Source: Prolixibacter sp. SD074 (GTDB lineage: Bacteria; Bacteroidota; Bacteroidia; Bacteroidales; Prolixibacteraceae). Taken from it: DNA of 64,000 nucleotides. The notes under the pieces are model-generated. The model did no database searches, was not told where the DNA came from, and saw only the letters and a program-made list of their open reading frames with translations. Of this stretch, positions 9,801 to 18,666 are shown one piece after another (within the stretch, counting starts at the first letter, position 1; every line of letters begins with the position of its first letter). Position numbers and translations under genes: made by a program. The stretch is from assembly GCF_009617895.1 (NCBI RefSeq), contig NZ_BLAW01000001.1, forward strand, positions 301,001 through 365,000, read 5' to 3'.

Positions 9801-11286
9801 GGGAACCATTATCTGTTTCGGTACGCTAACCTCCATGGTTTTACTGGTATTGATTCTTCCGGTAGCCTACTGGCTGATCTTCCGGGGCACCGATAAAATA
9901 AGGGAAAAGGTAACCATTGATGAACTTTCAAACAGAGGAAAAATGAAACCAGTGATATTAACCCTATTGGCTTTGCTGGTGATAAGCCCGGTGGTCCAGG
10001 CGCAGGACCGCGAGTACTCCCTGGAGCAATGCAAAACGCTGGCATTGCAGAATAATGCCCAGGTAAAAAATAAAATGCTGGATGTTCAATCGGCCGAACA
10101 GGAGAAAAAGGCAGCCTTTACTAAATATTTTCCACAGGTTGAAGCGACAACTATGGCCTTCAAATACAATAAATCAGTTTTTGATATGAGTATCCCGGGT
10201 GGGGACCTTCCGGTTTACGATGGGAATCCTGCGAACTTAGGTCTGGCAACACAGTATGCCTACTTTCCGGGGATGAATATTCCCTTGTTGGAGAAAGGTG
10301 CAGTAGGATTGCTCACCGCAACCGAACCGGTTTTTGCCGGTGGGAGGGTCGCAACAGGCAACAAATTGGCCAATCTGGGTATCGAGGTTAACCAGCTTCA
10401 GCTGACTTCTACCGAAAAAGAAGTCGCTCTCAATACTGAAAAACAATATTGGCAGATTGAGGCGTTGAATGAAAAGAGGAAAACGCTGGAACGCTACATG
10501 CAGATGGTGGATACGTTACACAAAGAGGTGACTGACTCCTACCAGGCTGGTTTAATTACCCGAAACGACTTGTTAAAGGTGGAATTGAAACAGAATGAAT
10601 TAAAAATGAACCACCTGAAGTTAGCAAATGGGATTGAGATGGCCAAGATGGCTCTCTGCCAGTACATCGGTATTGATTATCAGGCAGGAATTCATTTTGC
10701 TGATACCATCCCTCAGGCGATGGCCCCGGAAGCGTATTATATCAATCATGCGGAAGCTTTGGCGAAAAGACCAGAATATCAGTTGCTGCAAAAAAGTTCG
10801 GAAGCAGAGAAGTACAAAACAAAGTTGCGGCGTGGTGAATATATGCCCCAGGTGGGAGTAGGAGTTGGTGGTCAGTACCTGGATATCGACAGCAATAGCT
10901 CCACTACCGGTATGGTTTTCGGGACCATCAAAATTCCAATTTCCGGATGGTGGGAAGCTTCGCACAAGTTAAAAGAGCGCAGGCTGAAGGAGGAGCAGAA
11001 TGTGAACACAGTGAATGATAACACGCAGAAGTTGCTGCTGCAAATGCAACTGGTCCGCAACCAGCTTGACGAAGCTTATCAGCAGGTGCAGTTGGCAAAG
11101 ACATCTGTTCAGCAGGCGGAGGAGAATTTGAAAGAGAACAATGATAATTACAAAGCCGGAATGATACGGGTTTCAGATATGATGGAGGCTCAGGCGCAGG
11201 TTCAGCAATCGCACGATCGGTACGTAGATGCCCTCACGCAATATCTGGTTACGAAAGTTCATTACCTGGAAGTAACAGGAAGATAG
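6826..11286 (+). CDS. RND efflux permease fused in frame to a TolC-family outer-membrane channel
   Basis: One uninterrupted frame of 1486 codons. Residues 1 to about 1039 are a complete AcrB-type proton-driven pump: TM1, two large periplasmic loops and the TM2-6 and TM8-12 blocks. TM4 reads GMIVDNSIVIVD (Asp405-Asn406) and TM10 reads ILVRNGIIMLD (Arg932), so the usual Asp-Asp/Lys proton relay appears as Asp-Asn/Arg. Residues 1040-1486 are a TolC/OMF protein: a signal-peptide-like segment (MKPVILTLLALLVISPVVQA), then EYSLEQCKTLALQNNAQVKN and two OEP repeats with long coiled coils, ending VHYLEVTGR. No stop lies between the two parts. The ATG at 9943 is preceded by AGAGGA, so separate translation or signal-peptidase release of the channel is possible. 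The first codon of the open frame is GTG 6823, but ATG 6826 overlapping the adaptor stop is the likely start. Substrates are unknown; a drug-type role is inferred. Confidence 0.88.
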   Translation: MREKLGIVESAMRHRQVVFLITVMLLVLGVYALFVMPRQEFPSFTIRQGLVIGVYPGASSAEVEEQLTSKVERYLYSFQEIKKKDTYSVSKDGLMIVYVELNDDVKDKDKFWAKLNDGLSNFKAQLPAGVLALYTNSDFGDTSALLVTIESNHKSYHELQNYMDELENRLRRIQSVSKLRNYGLQNEQISIYLNREKLVNYGITPTTLLANLFTQGFTTISGTVDNPDYNAPIHVAPTYNNEKEIGEQILYADPAGNIIRLKDVARIVREYPKPDSYITNNGHKCLLISMEMQSGNNIVQYGKDVEEVLNQFQSELPDGVNIERVANQPKVVSDSISTFLLEMLYAIVAVILVTMFLLPFRVAAVASTSIPITIFISLGIMYLTGIELNTVSLAALIVVLGMIVDNSIVIVDSYMDKLDHGMSHWHASISSAKGFFKAIFSATLAISITFFPFLVTTKGMVKDFVHFFPWTVTLTLGISLLVAMFLIPFIQYVFIKNGFEKSKRKRKEGQRSFLDVVQQTYEKWLGRAFRHPKVTIVTGIVAVLVGGILFAVLPRQLMPIAERDQFPVEIYLPQGSSLEQTAQVADSLEQILNKDARVKSITSFIGTSSPRFHTTYAPQMPAKNYAQFIVNTHSNRGTEEMLNEYSQKYADYFPNAHVRFKQLSYQEAANPIEVRVSGNNLGDLKSIADSLITKMRTVPGITWVHTNYKGMLPGTEVNINDTEANRLGITKTLVSTNLAIDFDGLPLTTLWEGDYKIPVKLKSERANKAASYGDIGDEYIHSIIPGVSVPLRQIANVKPDWTQGQIVRRNGVRTITIQGDVVMGTNTNKVFRAVKSIAENQQLPVGNRISYGGAHETDSEILPQVLGALFISIFIIFMILVFHFKKPSLALLVLSSATLSIVGAALGMLIMEKDFGVTSILGVISLIGILVRNGIIMLDYAEELRHQYKKTVLEAAFEAGKRRMRPIFLTSAAASMGVIPMIISNSSLWAPMGTIICFGTLTSMVLLVLILPVAYWLIFRGTDKIREKVTIDELSNRGKMKPVILTLLALLVISPVVQAQDREYSLEQCKTLALQNNAQVKNKMLDVQSAEQEKKAAFTKYFPQVEATTMAFKYNKSVFDMSIPGGDLPVYDGNPANLGLATQYAYFPGMNIPLLEKGAVGLLTATEPVFAGGRVATGNKLANLGIEVNQLQLTSTEKEVALNTEKQYWQIEALNEKRKTLERYMQMVDTLHKEVTDSYQAGLITRNDLLKVELKQNELKMNHLKLANGIEMAKMALCQYIGIDYQAGIHFADTIPQAMAPEAYYINHAEALAKRPEYQLLQKSSEAEKYKTKLRRGEYMPQVGVGVGGQYLDIDSNSSTTGMVFGTIKIPISGWWEASHKLKERRLKEEQNVNTVNDNTQKLLLQMQLVRNQLDEAYQQVQLAKTSVQQAEENLKENNDNYKAGMIRVSDMMEAQAQVQQSHDRYVDALTQYLVTKVHYLEVTGR
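9930..9945 (+). promoter_or_regulatory. Possible internal ribosome binding site and start for the TolC part
   Basis: Within the fused frame, AGAGGA lies 5 bases before ATG 9943, which would start a 447-aa TolC protein with a standard signal peptide cleaved after VVQA. If used, the channel would be made as a separate exported protein in addition to, or instead of, the fusion. Confidence 0.4.
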
Positions 11287-11531
11287 CAGGTTGGTTTTTC
11301 TTAAGGATGGTTTTTAGAATGAGAGTGGTTGCTATTATGCCGTGAAAACTTGAATTGCAACTGAAGAACAGAAAGCTAACGAGAATAATCGTTGCAGCTT
11401 TCAAAGCTATCGTTTGGGGCTTTTGCTTGAGCATGTTTGACAAAGTATCAGGAAGGAAAAATCAAATGTTGATTTCCCAATTTATGAAAAATTATGTTCG
11501 GATGCTTTAATCGCGACAACGTTTACCGATA

Positions 11532-12839
11532 CTATTGTTTTCCCGGGTTTCCGGAGCGAATTCCCATTTTGCGGTATACCGGGAAGATGCCTTCCTGTAT
11601 TTTGGGAAGCCGGCGGGCAAACAGGATGGCCCCGGTAGTTACCGCAGTGCCGCCAATCGCTAACGTCAGTGGCGCTCCCACCGCTTTGGCTACGGCTCCG
11701 GCAAACAGGCTGCCGAATGGAGCGGTTCCCATAAGCGCCATCGTGTAGAAGCTCATTACCCGGCCACGTTTGCTATCGTCTACCACGGTTTGAATGATGG
11801 TGTTGCTGGAAGCCATCGTGAGCATCATTCCGAGGCCAGTCAGGACCATGAGTATCATCGATAACCAGAATAGGCGCGACTGCGAAAAGGCAATCAGGCC
11901 CAGTCCAAATACGGAAGCAGCTGCAGGTATGAGACGTTCCAGTCCGTCCACACTTTTTCGCGAAGCCAGGTACATGGCCCCGGTAATAGCTCCCAGTCCG
12001 GTCGCTGCCATCAGAAATCCAAAGGTATGCGAATCGCCGTGAAGCACTTCTTTGGCGAAAACGGGCATCAGTACATTGTAGGGCATCCCCATCAGGCTGA
12101 CGAGCGCCAGTAGCAGAATAATGGATTTGATGGGAGCAAAGCCGAAGGTATAATGAAAACCTTCCTTCAATTCCTGAATAACGCGGGTCGATTTCTTCGC
12201 GATAACACGCGGAGTTACTTTCATACCCAGCAGCGAAGCGATGACTACGAGGTAGCTCAGTCCGTTGATAAGGAAACAGATACCTTCGCCGGTAGTGGCA
12301 ATCAGTACTCCGGCAACGGAAGGACCTATCAGGCGGGCACCGTTCACCATGGAGGAGTTTAGTGCGATGGCGTTGCCTAAATCCTGTTTTCTCTCCACCA
12401 TTTCGATGACGAACGATTGCCGGGCCGGCGCATCAAAGGCGTTGATGATGCCAAGCATAACGCTCAACACCAGGATATGCCATACCTCGATGATGCCAAG
12501 AAAGTAGAACAGTGCCAGGGTAAGTGCCTGCAACATAGCCAGTATCTGGGTAGCAATGAGAATATGGTACCGGTTCCGGCGGTCGGTGATGACGCCGGCG
12601 TAGGACGCCAACAGAAAAGTGGGAATCTGGCCGGCAAAACCGACAACTCCCAGCAACACGACCGAGCCTGTCAGGTGATAAACCAGCCAGGGCATGGCAA
12701 TCCGCTGAATCCAGGTGCCGGTGAGCGAAATGCTTTGTCCGCCAAAAAAGAGCCGGTAATTCCGGTATTGCAACGAACGAAAGGTGTTTTTTAGTCCGTT
12801 GAGAGGTCTCGAGAGATAATTGTTTCCAGGTGTATGCAT
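11532..12839 (-). CDS. MFS exporter (MFS_3 / EntS-like)
   Basis: A 435-aa inner-membrane protein with about 12 hydrophobic segments. The start region FRSLQYRNYRLFFGGQSISL and the first-loop motif ITDRRNRYHILIATQ are typical of the MFS_3 group (enterobactin exporter/macrolide efflux type). A conserved DAPARQSFVIEMVERKQDL loop follows TM4 in this group. It points away from the efflux operon, to which it is convergent with a 245-bp gap. The substrate cannot be told from sequence; siderophore or drug export are the usual possibilities. The first 15 residues (MHTPGNNYLSRPLNG) may include a short non-homologous extension. Confidence 0.88.
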   Translation of the reverse strand: MHTPGNNYLSRPLNGLKNTFRSLQYRNYRLFFGGQSISLTGTWIQRIAMPWLVYHLTGSVVLLGVVGFAGQIPTFLLASYAGVITDRRNRYHILIATQILAMLQALTLALFYFLGIIEVWHILVLSVMLGIINAFDAPARQSFVIEMVERKQDLGNAIALNSSMVNGARLIGPSVAGVLIATTGEGICFLINGLSYLVVIASLLGMKVTPRVIAKKSTRVIQELKEGFHYTFGFAPIKSIILLLALVSLMGMPYNVLMPVFAKEVLHGDSHTFGFLMAATGLGAITGAMYLASRKSVDGLERLIPAAASVFGLGLIAFSQSRLFWLSMILMVLTGLGMMLTMASSNTIIQTVVDDSKRGRVMSFYTMALMGTAPFGSLFAGAVAKAVGAPLTLAIGGTAVTTGAILFARRLPKIQEGIFPVYRKMGIRSGNPGKQ

Positions 12840-13164
12840 AGTTCTTTCCGAACCCCAAAATTAACAAATCCGCACCATGCTGTTCGGGAAAATTAGATTA
12901 ATCCTTGTCTGTTTTTGCTAAAATGAAATAATCCGTCCGTATTTCCCGTTTTTAACTGTTTTTTCTGGTTAAGAAAACTTATTTTTGGTTCGGTAAGTTT
13001 CCAGTAGAATGTATTTTGTAGGAGCAAACAAAGTTTTGCTGGAAACTTTGGATTAAGGAAAATAGGTACACCTAACCATCAAAATGTCTTTTTACCATTT
13101 AATTGGTATCCTTTCCTGACAAATGGTCTAGGTGCCAGGCAATTTAGGAGTAAATATCGAACAT
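12840..13164. other. Divergent intergenic region between MFS exporter and trehalase
   Basis: 325 bp with no coding potential that I can support. It must hold divergent promoters. The main visible structure is a 10-bp perfect inverted repeat at 12995-13048, listed separately. Confidence 0.5.
12995..13048. promoter_or_regulatory. 10-bp inverted repeat upstream of trehalase
   Basis: AAGTTTCCAG at 12995-13004 is repeated in inverse orientation as CTGGAAACTT at 13039-13048, 34 bp apart, enclosing GTATTTTG. It lies about 120 bp before the trehalase start. The arm spacing (44 bp start to start, about four helical turns) would suit a protein dimer or looping site. Function is inferred only. Confidence 0.35.
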
Positions 13165-14799
13165 ATGAAAAAATATTTTGCTTTCAGGCAGGCAATTCAC
13201 CGTCCGTTTTTCTGGCTGTTCTTAACCTTATTGGTTACGTTCTCAACCAGTTGTCAGAAACAAATTACCCAACCCGTTGATGTTGGTACTCCTGAGGCTC
13301 TTTACGGCCCGTTGTTTTACAGTGTACAAAAATCCGATATTTTTCCCGATAGCAAGACGTTCGTCGATTGCGTTCCGAAGGAATCTCCGGTCAAAATTCG
13401 CAAAGCATACGAAGGTGTTGTAAATAAGGATAATACGAAGGTATTGAGGCAATTTGTTGAGAAGCATTTTATTATCCCTTCCTATCATCCGATGAGTAAT
13501 CCTGATACGTTACCTATTCGGGAACATATCCGACATTTATGGTCGGTATTGTCGCGGCAACCTGATGTTGCTCATTCAGGAACGCTTATCCCGTTGCCAA
13601 ACTTGTATGTAGTACCCGGAGGACGTTTCCGCGAAGTTTACTACTGGGATAGCTATTTTACCATGTTGGGCTTGGCTGCTGATGGAAAGATAGGTGTCAT
13701 CAATTCGATGATTGATAACTTTGCTTACATTATCGATACCCTAGGATTTATTCCCAACGGAAACCGGACCTATTACCTGACTCGTTCGCAACCACCTTTC
13801 TTTGCGTTAATGGTGAGTTTACTTGCCCGCCAGAAAAAAGATGATTCCGTTTATGTACACTATTTACCCCAAATAGTTGAGGAATACAGCTTTTGGATGC
13901 ATGGTGCCGATAAAGTCAATGTTGGTAAAGCAGCTTGCGGGCATGTGGTCCGGATGGAGGATGGCACCCTGTTGAATCGTTATTATGACAAAGGGGAATT
14001 TCCGCGTTCGGAAGCTTACAGCGAAGATGTTCATACGGTAAGACAGGCGCTGGCCCTTAATCCGTCGCTGGATAGTTTGAAGATGTACCGTGATCTCCGT
14101 TCGGCTGCCGAATCGGGATGGGATTTTTCGAGCCGTTGGCTGAAGGAATCTCCTGACGGAAGTTTCCCCTTGTATACCATGCACACGACCGATATTGTTC
14201 CGGTAGACCTAAACGCGTTGATGTTCAATATGGAAAAAACCATTGGCCATGCATATAAGGTAAAGGGTGATTCGGTTTCTTCAGCCCGGTTTGAGCAAAA
14301 AGCGCAAAAAAGGCTGGATGCATTGAACCGCTATTGCTGGGATGGCGAAAAAGGATTTTATTTCGACTACGATTATACCAAGGGAAAACAAACTGGTATT
14401 ATTTCGTTAGCAGCCGTTTATCCGCTCTTCTTCCATATGGCTTCCGCCGGGCAGGCTGCTGGCGTGAGGAAATTGGTCGGGGACGAACTCCTAAAGGCGG
14501 GAGGAGTGGCCACAACTCCTTATTCTACCGGACAGCAGTGGGACGCGCCCAATGGTTGGGCGCCACTGCAATGGATAACGATTCAGGGACTTCGCAATTA
14601 TGGTTGTGATGCGCTCGCGGACGAAATTAAACAGCGCTGGATGAAGGTGAACGAAGAGGTTTATCAAAAGTATTACCGGATGGAAGAGAAGTACAATGTG
14701 GTGAATCCTGAGGTTCCCGGTGGCGGCGGAGAATATCCCAATCAGGATGGGTTTGGCTGGACGAATGGTGTCTACGAGCAATTGGCCGCTGAAAAATAA
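13165..14799 (+). CDS. treA: Trehalase (GH37), predicted lipoprotein
   Basis: A 544-aa enzyme that splits trehalose into two glucoses. Both family signatures are present: PGGRFREVYYWDSY (about 151-164) and QWDAPNGWAPLQW (about 457-469). The catalytic regions ESGWDFSSRW (catalytic Asp) and GGGGEYPNQDGFGWTNGV (catalytic Glu) are intact. The start at 13165 is chosen over the in-frame upstream ATG 13132 because it gives a signal sequence ending in LVTFSTSCQ, a lipobox that would place the enzyme in the periplasm or on the outer membrane. It is monocistronic in appearance, with a 130-bp gap to the next gene. The length fits periplasmic TreA of other bacteria. Confidence 0.93.
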   Translation: MKKYFAFRQAIHRPFFWLFLTLLVTFSTSCQKQITQPVDVGTPEALYGPLFYSVQKSDIFPDSKTFVDCVPKESPVKIRKAYEGVVNKDNTKVLRQFVEKHFIIPSYHPMSNPDTLPIREHIRHLWSVLSRQPDVAHSGTLIPLPNLYVVPGGRFREVYYWDSYFTMLGLAADGKIGVINSMIDNFAYIIDTLGFIPNGNRTYYLTRSQPPFFALMVSLLARQKKDDSVYVHYLPQIVEEYSFWMHGADKVNVGKAACGHVVRMEDGTLLNRYYDKGEFPRSEAYSEDVHTVRQALALNPSLDSLKMYRDLRSAAESGWDFSSRWLKESPDGSFPLYTMHTTDIVPVDLNALMFNMEKTIGHAYKVKGDSVSSARFEQKAQKRLDALNRYCWDGEKGFYFDYDYTKGKQTGIISLAAVYPLFFHMASAGQAAGVRKLVGDELLKAGGVATTPYSTGQQWDAPNGWAPLQWITIQGLRNYGCDALADEIKQRWMKVNEEVYQKYYRMEEKYNVVNPEVPGGGGEYPNQDGFGWTNGVYEQLAAEK

Positions 14800-14930
14800 T
14801 ATTCTTGTTTTTCCGGTTATGGAATATATCTGTTTTGACTCTTAAAGTATAAACACATGAATATATTCGACATCCGGAAATTTTTAGTTGACATGCTAAT
14901 AATTAACTTGCTAACCTGTATGCTTATTTA

Positions 14931-17900
14931 ATGATGAAAAACGCTACCCCGGAGGCTGACTTGCTGTATAATGAGAATTATATTGCCGAAAAAGCCTATG
15001 ATGATTTCCTGACTATTATTTCGAGAGATGGTGCTTTCTCGATGTCTTTGTTATCTTTTCTTCAGAACTTAGCACACGCCCGGGCCATATCGGTTTTGTC
15101 CCGTGTCAGCGGGAAGGATTTTGATATTTCTTTTTCCAACCTCTCGGTAACTGAGCCAGTAGAAGATTTCCCTGCTTTGTCCCCGCTCATCAAACGATGG
15201 GGCAGCCTTCGTCAACCCCATATAATTTCCTCACACAACGACACAACCGTGATTGAAAAAGTCTTGTCGGAAGATGCGGTTCCCGTTTTTTGCCTTCCGC
15301 TTTTGGTTGGGGGAAGATTAAACGGGCTGCTATTGTTCTGGGGAATCCCGGAAGAATCAAAACTTGAAAATAACTCATTTCAGCAATTAACCCGGATGGC
15401 TCCGGTGCTGGCTTTGTTGGCTGAACAACCCGTAGGGAAAATATCCGGGGAACTTACGGCAAATCAAATTTCGAAAGAGGAATCTCCTCTATCAGACATC
15501 TCGTTACAAGATAATCTTCGATTGTATTCCTCAATTTTGGATAATGTCCCCGGCCTGATCTATCGCTGCAAAAACGATCACGACTGGACAATGGAATTTG
15601 TCAGTCAGGGATACCTGAACCTGACGTCCATTGGATTGGTATTGACAACGCTGGATGGAAAACTGGTTGATATGAATCCGGCCATGCTCGGTATAATAGG
15701 ATATACCCGGGAAGAAGCGCTAAAGCTAACCTGCTGGGATCTGACACCATCGGATTGCCGGGAGCAGGAAGAGCAGCAACTGAATAGTTTATCGCATATG
15801 GGACATTTTGGCCCGTACGAAAAGGAATATATCCATAAGGACGGGCATTTGATACCGGTTCGGTTGAAAGGTCAAATCCTGGTTGAGAAAGGGGTAAAAT
15901 ATATCTGGGCAAGTGTCGAGGATATTACCGGCCAAAAACAAGCTGAAACAGCCTTGAAAGAAAGTGAGTCATTGCTGAAAGAGGCGCAGCGGGTTGGCCG
16001 AATGGGGCACTATGTTCTTGACATGGTTTCAGGAAAGTGGACCAGTTCTGAAACGTTGGATCGGTTGTTCGGTATCGAACTAACGGAAACTAAGACTATT
16101 AAATCATGGTTGGAGTTTATTCTTCCGGAATACCGTAAAAGTATTGAAAATTATTTCCTGAATGAAGTCATAGGAGAAGGCGAACCTTTCGACAGAGTTT
16201 ACCCTATTCGTCGAAAAAACGACCAGGAGGTTCGGTGGCTACATGGAATAGGTGCACTGGAGTTTAATGATGCTGACAAACCGGTAAAAATGTTTGGCGT
16301 CATTCAGGATATTACCGAGGACAAAAGAGCAGAAGAGGCCTTGGTGGAAAGCAAGCAGAAGTACAAATACCTGTTTCACAACAATCCACAGCCCATGTGG
16401 ATTTATGATCTGGAAACGAATCAATTTATTGAAGTAAACAACGCGGCAGTAAAACATTATAAATACCCACGGACAGAATTCCTGTCGATGACGATACAAG
16501 ATATCTGTCCGGAAGAAGATATTCGACAGATGATGATTGATTTGGGAAGGCATGAGGACGACTTCGATCGGGCCGGAGAGTGGCGGCACAAAAAGAAAAA
16601 CGGAGAAATGATTAGCGTTGCTATCAGCTCTCATCGCCTGACGTTTAATGGCCGACCTGCTCGTTTGGTATTGGCAACCGATGTTACTGAAAGAAATAAA
16701 GCCCTGAAAGCTTTGCATGACAGCGAAGAGCGTTACCGGACACTGTTCAGTAATAACCATGCGGTGATGTTTTTGATAGACAAGGGAAATGGCAATATCA
16801 TTGATGCGAATCATGCAGCAGTCGAGTTCTATGGGTGGACATACGAAGAGCTTACCTCGATGAATATCGCGGATATTAACACGCTTCCGTCAGATGAAAT
16901 TAGAGATAAGCTGCAGAACGTCGATTATTCAACGCATAATCACTACGAGTTTAAGCACCGGAAAGCCGATCACTCTACCTGTGATGTTGAAGTATTTAGC
17001 GGCCCAATCGTTCTTCGCGGTAAACCTATGGTTCATGGCATCGTGCATGATGTTACTCCGCGAAAAAAGGCAGAGGAAATGCTGCTGACCCTAAGTGTCG
17101 CGGTGGAGCAGAGCCCGGCATCTTTTATCATTACCGGAGCTGATGGGTTGATTCAGTACGTTAATCCCCGTTTTTCCGCTTTAACCGGATATTCACTGGA
17201 AGATGTAAAAGGCCGGAGTCCGAGAATTATGAACCCCGGTCACCTTCCGGAAGATGATTTTAATACAATGTTGTCGGCCCTGCAACAAAGGAAGGAGTGG
17301 AAAGGTGAGTTTCTAAACCGTAAAAAGAACGGCAGCTTTTATTGGGAAACTGTAACGATATCGCCCATTACCAACGATGCCGGTGAAATTACTCAGTACA
17401 TCGTTATCATGGAAGATGTGACGGATAAGAAGCGGGCTGAAAACGAGCTGAAGAATAGTGAGGCATCGTTGAGAGAGGCACAGGAAATTGCCCGGATGGG
17501 GGACTGGGAGTACGATCTGGTTAACGAAACCATGCATGCTTCAGAAAACTGCAACAAGATATTCGGTTTGGATCCCGAAAAGAGAATGCTATCCTACCGC
17601 GATTTTCTGGAGCGACTATTGCCAGATGACCAGTATCTGATGAGAAAATTATTTGATCGACTTTCGTCCGAAAAACAGATGATTGAAGATGAGATACGCA
17701 TCGTTCTTCCGGATGGCCAACAACGATGGTTAAATAACCGCATTGTTTCGATTTTTGAAAATAGTGTGCTTGTCAGGCTCAAAGGTGTGGTAATGGATAT
17801 TACGGAATACAAACAAATGGAAAAAGCCCTGGTGAAAGCGAAGGAACAAGCGGAGGAGGGAGATAAGCTCAAATCAGCTTTCCTGGCCAATATCAGTCAT

Positions 17901-18548
17901 GAGATCAGAACGCCGATGAATGCTATCGTTGGTTTTGCGAATTTGCTGGAAGAGCATATCGACTCGGAAAAACGTGGACAGTTTGTTCGTATCATCAATT
18001 CAAATGCTGACCATCTGCTGAACATTGTCGACGATGTGATGGCTGTTTCCCGCCTCGATACAGAGGCAATTCCATTAAAAGAAACAGATTTTTGTCCATC
18101 TGAGCTGCTGGAAGATTTGCACCTTTCGTTCCTTCGCGAAGTGCGGAGCAAGCCTGTAGCTCTGCTTAAAAAACTTCCAAATGCCGCCGGACAGGATCGT
18201 TTAATTGCTGACCGTGAGAAAATCCGGCAGGTCATGTCAAGCTTTCTCTCCAATGCCATCAAATATACCCGGGAAGGAACAATTGAAATAGGCTATGCCA
18301 TCCAGGGAAGTGGTGCCCGCTTTTTCGTTCGTGATACGGGAATGGGGATCCGAAAAGAAGAGCACAAGAAAATTTTCGAACGCTTTTACCGGACTGTGAG
18401 CGCACAGAAGCAAGCTATCGGGGGAACGGGATTAGGCCTTAGCATAGCTGAAAGCCTGGTACAGCTGATGGGCGGACAAATTGGTGTGGAATCGATCCCC
18501 GGAAAAGGCTCCGTTTTTTACTTCACAATCCCTTCGTCAGGAAAGTAA
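14931..18548 (+). CDS. Multi-PAS sensor histidine kinase
   Basis: A 1205-aa cytoplasmic-looking kinase with no obvious membrane segment. Residues 1 to about 175 resemble a GAF-like domain. A PAS core beginning SILDNVPGLIYRCKNDHDW stops after about 35 residues. Five to six further PAS/PAC units follow, each ending in a D(I/V)T motif (VEDITGQKQ, IQDITEDKR, ATDVTERNK, VHDVTPRKK, MEDVTDKKR, VMDITEYKQ). The HisKA H-box is LANISHEIRTPMNAIVGFAN with phospho-acceptor His990. HATPase_c has an N-box (SSFLSNAIKYTREG), G1 (VRDTGMGI) and G2 (GGTGLGLSIAESL). There is no receiver domain and no adjacent response regulator, so the partner is elsewhere. The ligand is unknown; haem, flavin or small-molecule sensing by PAS is possible. 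Confidence 0.92.
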   Translation: MMKNATPEADLLYNENYIAEKAYDDFLTIISRDGAFSMSLLSFLQNLAHARAISVLSRVSGKDFDISFSNLSVTEPVEDFPALSPLIKRWGSLRQPHIISSHNDTTVIEKVLSEDAVPVFCLPLLVGGRLNGLLLFWGIPEESKLENNSFQQLTRMAPVLALLAEQPVGKISGELTANQISKEESPLSDISLQDNLRLYSSILDNVPGLIYRCKNDHDWTMEFVSQGYLNLTSIGLVLTTLDGKLVDMNPAMLGIIGYTREEALKLTCWDLTPSDCREQEEQQLNSLSHMGHFGPYEKEYIHKDGHLIPVRLKGQILVEKGVKYIWASVEDITGQKQAETALKESESLLKEAQRVGRMGHYVLDMVSGKWTSSETLDRLFGIELTETKTIKSWLEFILPEYRKSIENYFLNEVIGEGEPFDRVYPIRRKNDQEVRWLHGIGALEFNDADKPVKMFGVIQDITEDKRAEEALVESKQKYKYLFHNNPQPMWIYDLETNQFIEVNNAAVKHYKYPRTEFLSMTIQDICPEEDIRQMMIDLGRHEDDFDRAGEWRHKKKNGEMISVAISSHRLTFNGRPARLVLATDVTERNKALKALHDSEERYRTLFSNNHAVMFLIDKGNGNIIDANHAAVEFYGWTYEELTSMNIADINTLPSDEIRDKLQNVDYSTHNHYEFKHRKADHSTCDVEVFSGPIVLRGKPMVHGIVHDVTPRKKAEEMLLTLSVAVEQSPASFIITGADGLIQYVNPRFSALTGYSLEDVKGRSPRIMNPGHLPEDDFNTMLSALQQRKEWKGEFLNRKKNGSFYWETVTISPITNDAGEITQYIVIMEDVTDKKRAENELKNSEASLREAQEIARMGDWEYDLVNETMHASENCNKIFGLDPEKRMLSYRDFLERLLPDDQYLMRKLFDRLSSEKQMIEDEIRIVLPDGQQRWLNNRIVSIFENSVLVRLKGVVMDITEYKQMEKALVKAKEQAEEGDKLKSAFLANISHEIRTPMNAIVGFANLLEEHIDSEKRGQFVRIINSNADHLLNIVDDVMAVSRLDTEAIPLKETDFCPSELLEDLHLSFLREVRSKPVALLKKLPNAAGQDRLIADREKIRQVMSSFLSNAIKYTREGTIEIGYAIQGSGARFFVRDTGMGIRKEEHKKIFERFYRTVSAQKQAIGGTGLGLSIAESLVQLMGGQIGVESIPGKGSVFYFTIPSSGK

Positions 18549-18568
18549 GACGAATTAGAATGAAAAGA

Positions 18569-18595
18569 GCCCGGAGTGAGATTCCGGGCAGCTTT
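18569..18595. terminator. Probable bidirectional terminator
   Basis: GCCCGGA and TCCGGGC form a 7-bp GC-rich stem with a 7-base loop, followed by AGCTTTT on the plus strand and by CTCTTTTC on the minus strand. It lies between the convergent histidine kinase and glycosyltransferase genes and could serve both. Confidence 0.6.
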
Positions 18596-18666
18596 TGTAC
18601 GGGAAAATGGATTACTGTTATTTGATAAGGAGGGACTCTGTGTGTTGCTTGTCTCAATTCAGCCGG

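Noticed and set aside
6826-11286. Pump-channel fusion as a sequencing error
   Set aside because: Both halves are in the same frame with a plausible linker and no sign of a base loss. It cannot be excluded from one sequence, but such fusions are known in this phylum.
11249-11443. 64-aa minus-strand frame with a lipobox-like FFSCNSS
   Set aside because: It runs into the conserved C-terminus of the TolC domain, has no similarity after the hydrophobic part, and no promoter was seen. Chance hydrophobicity from T-rich DNA is likely.
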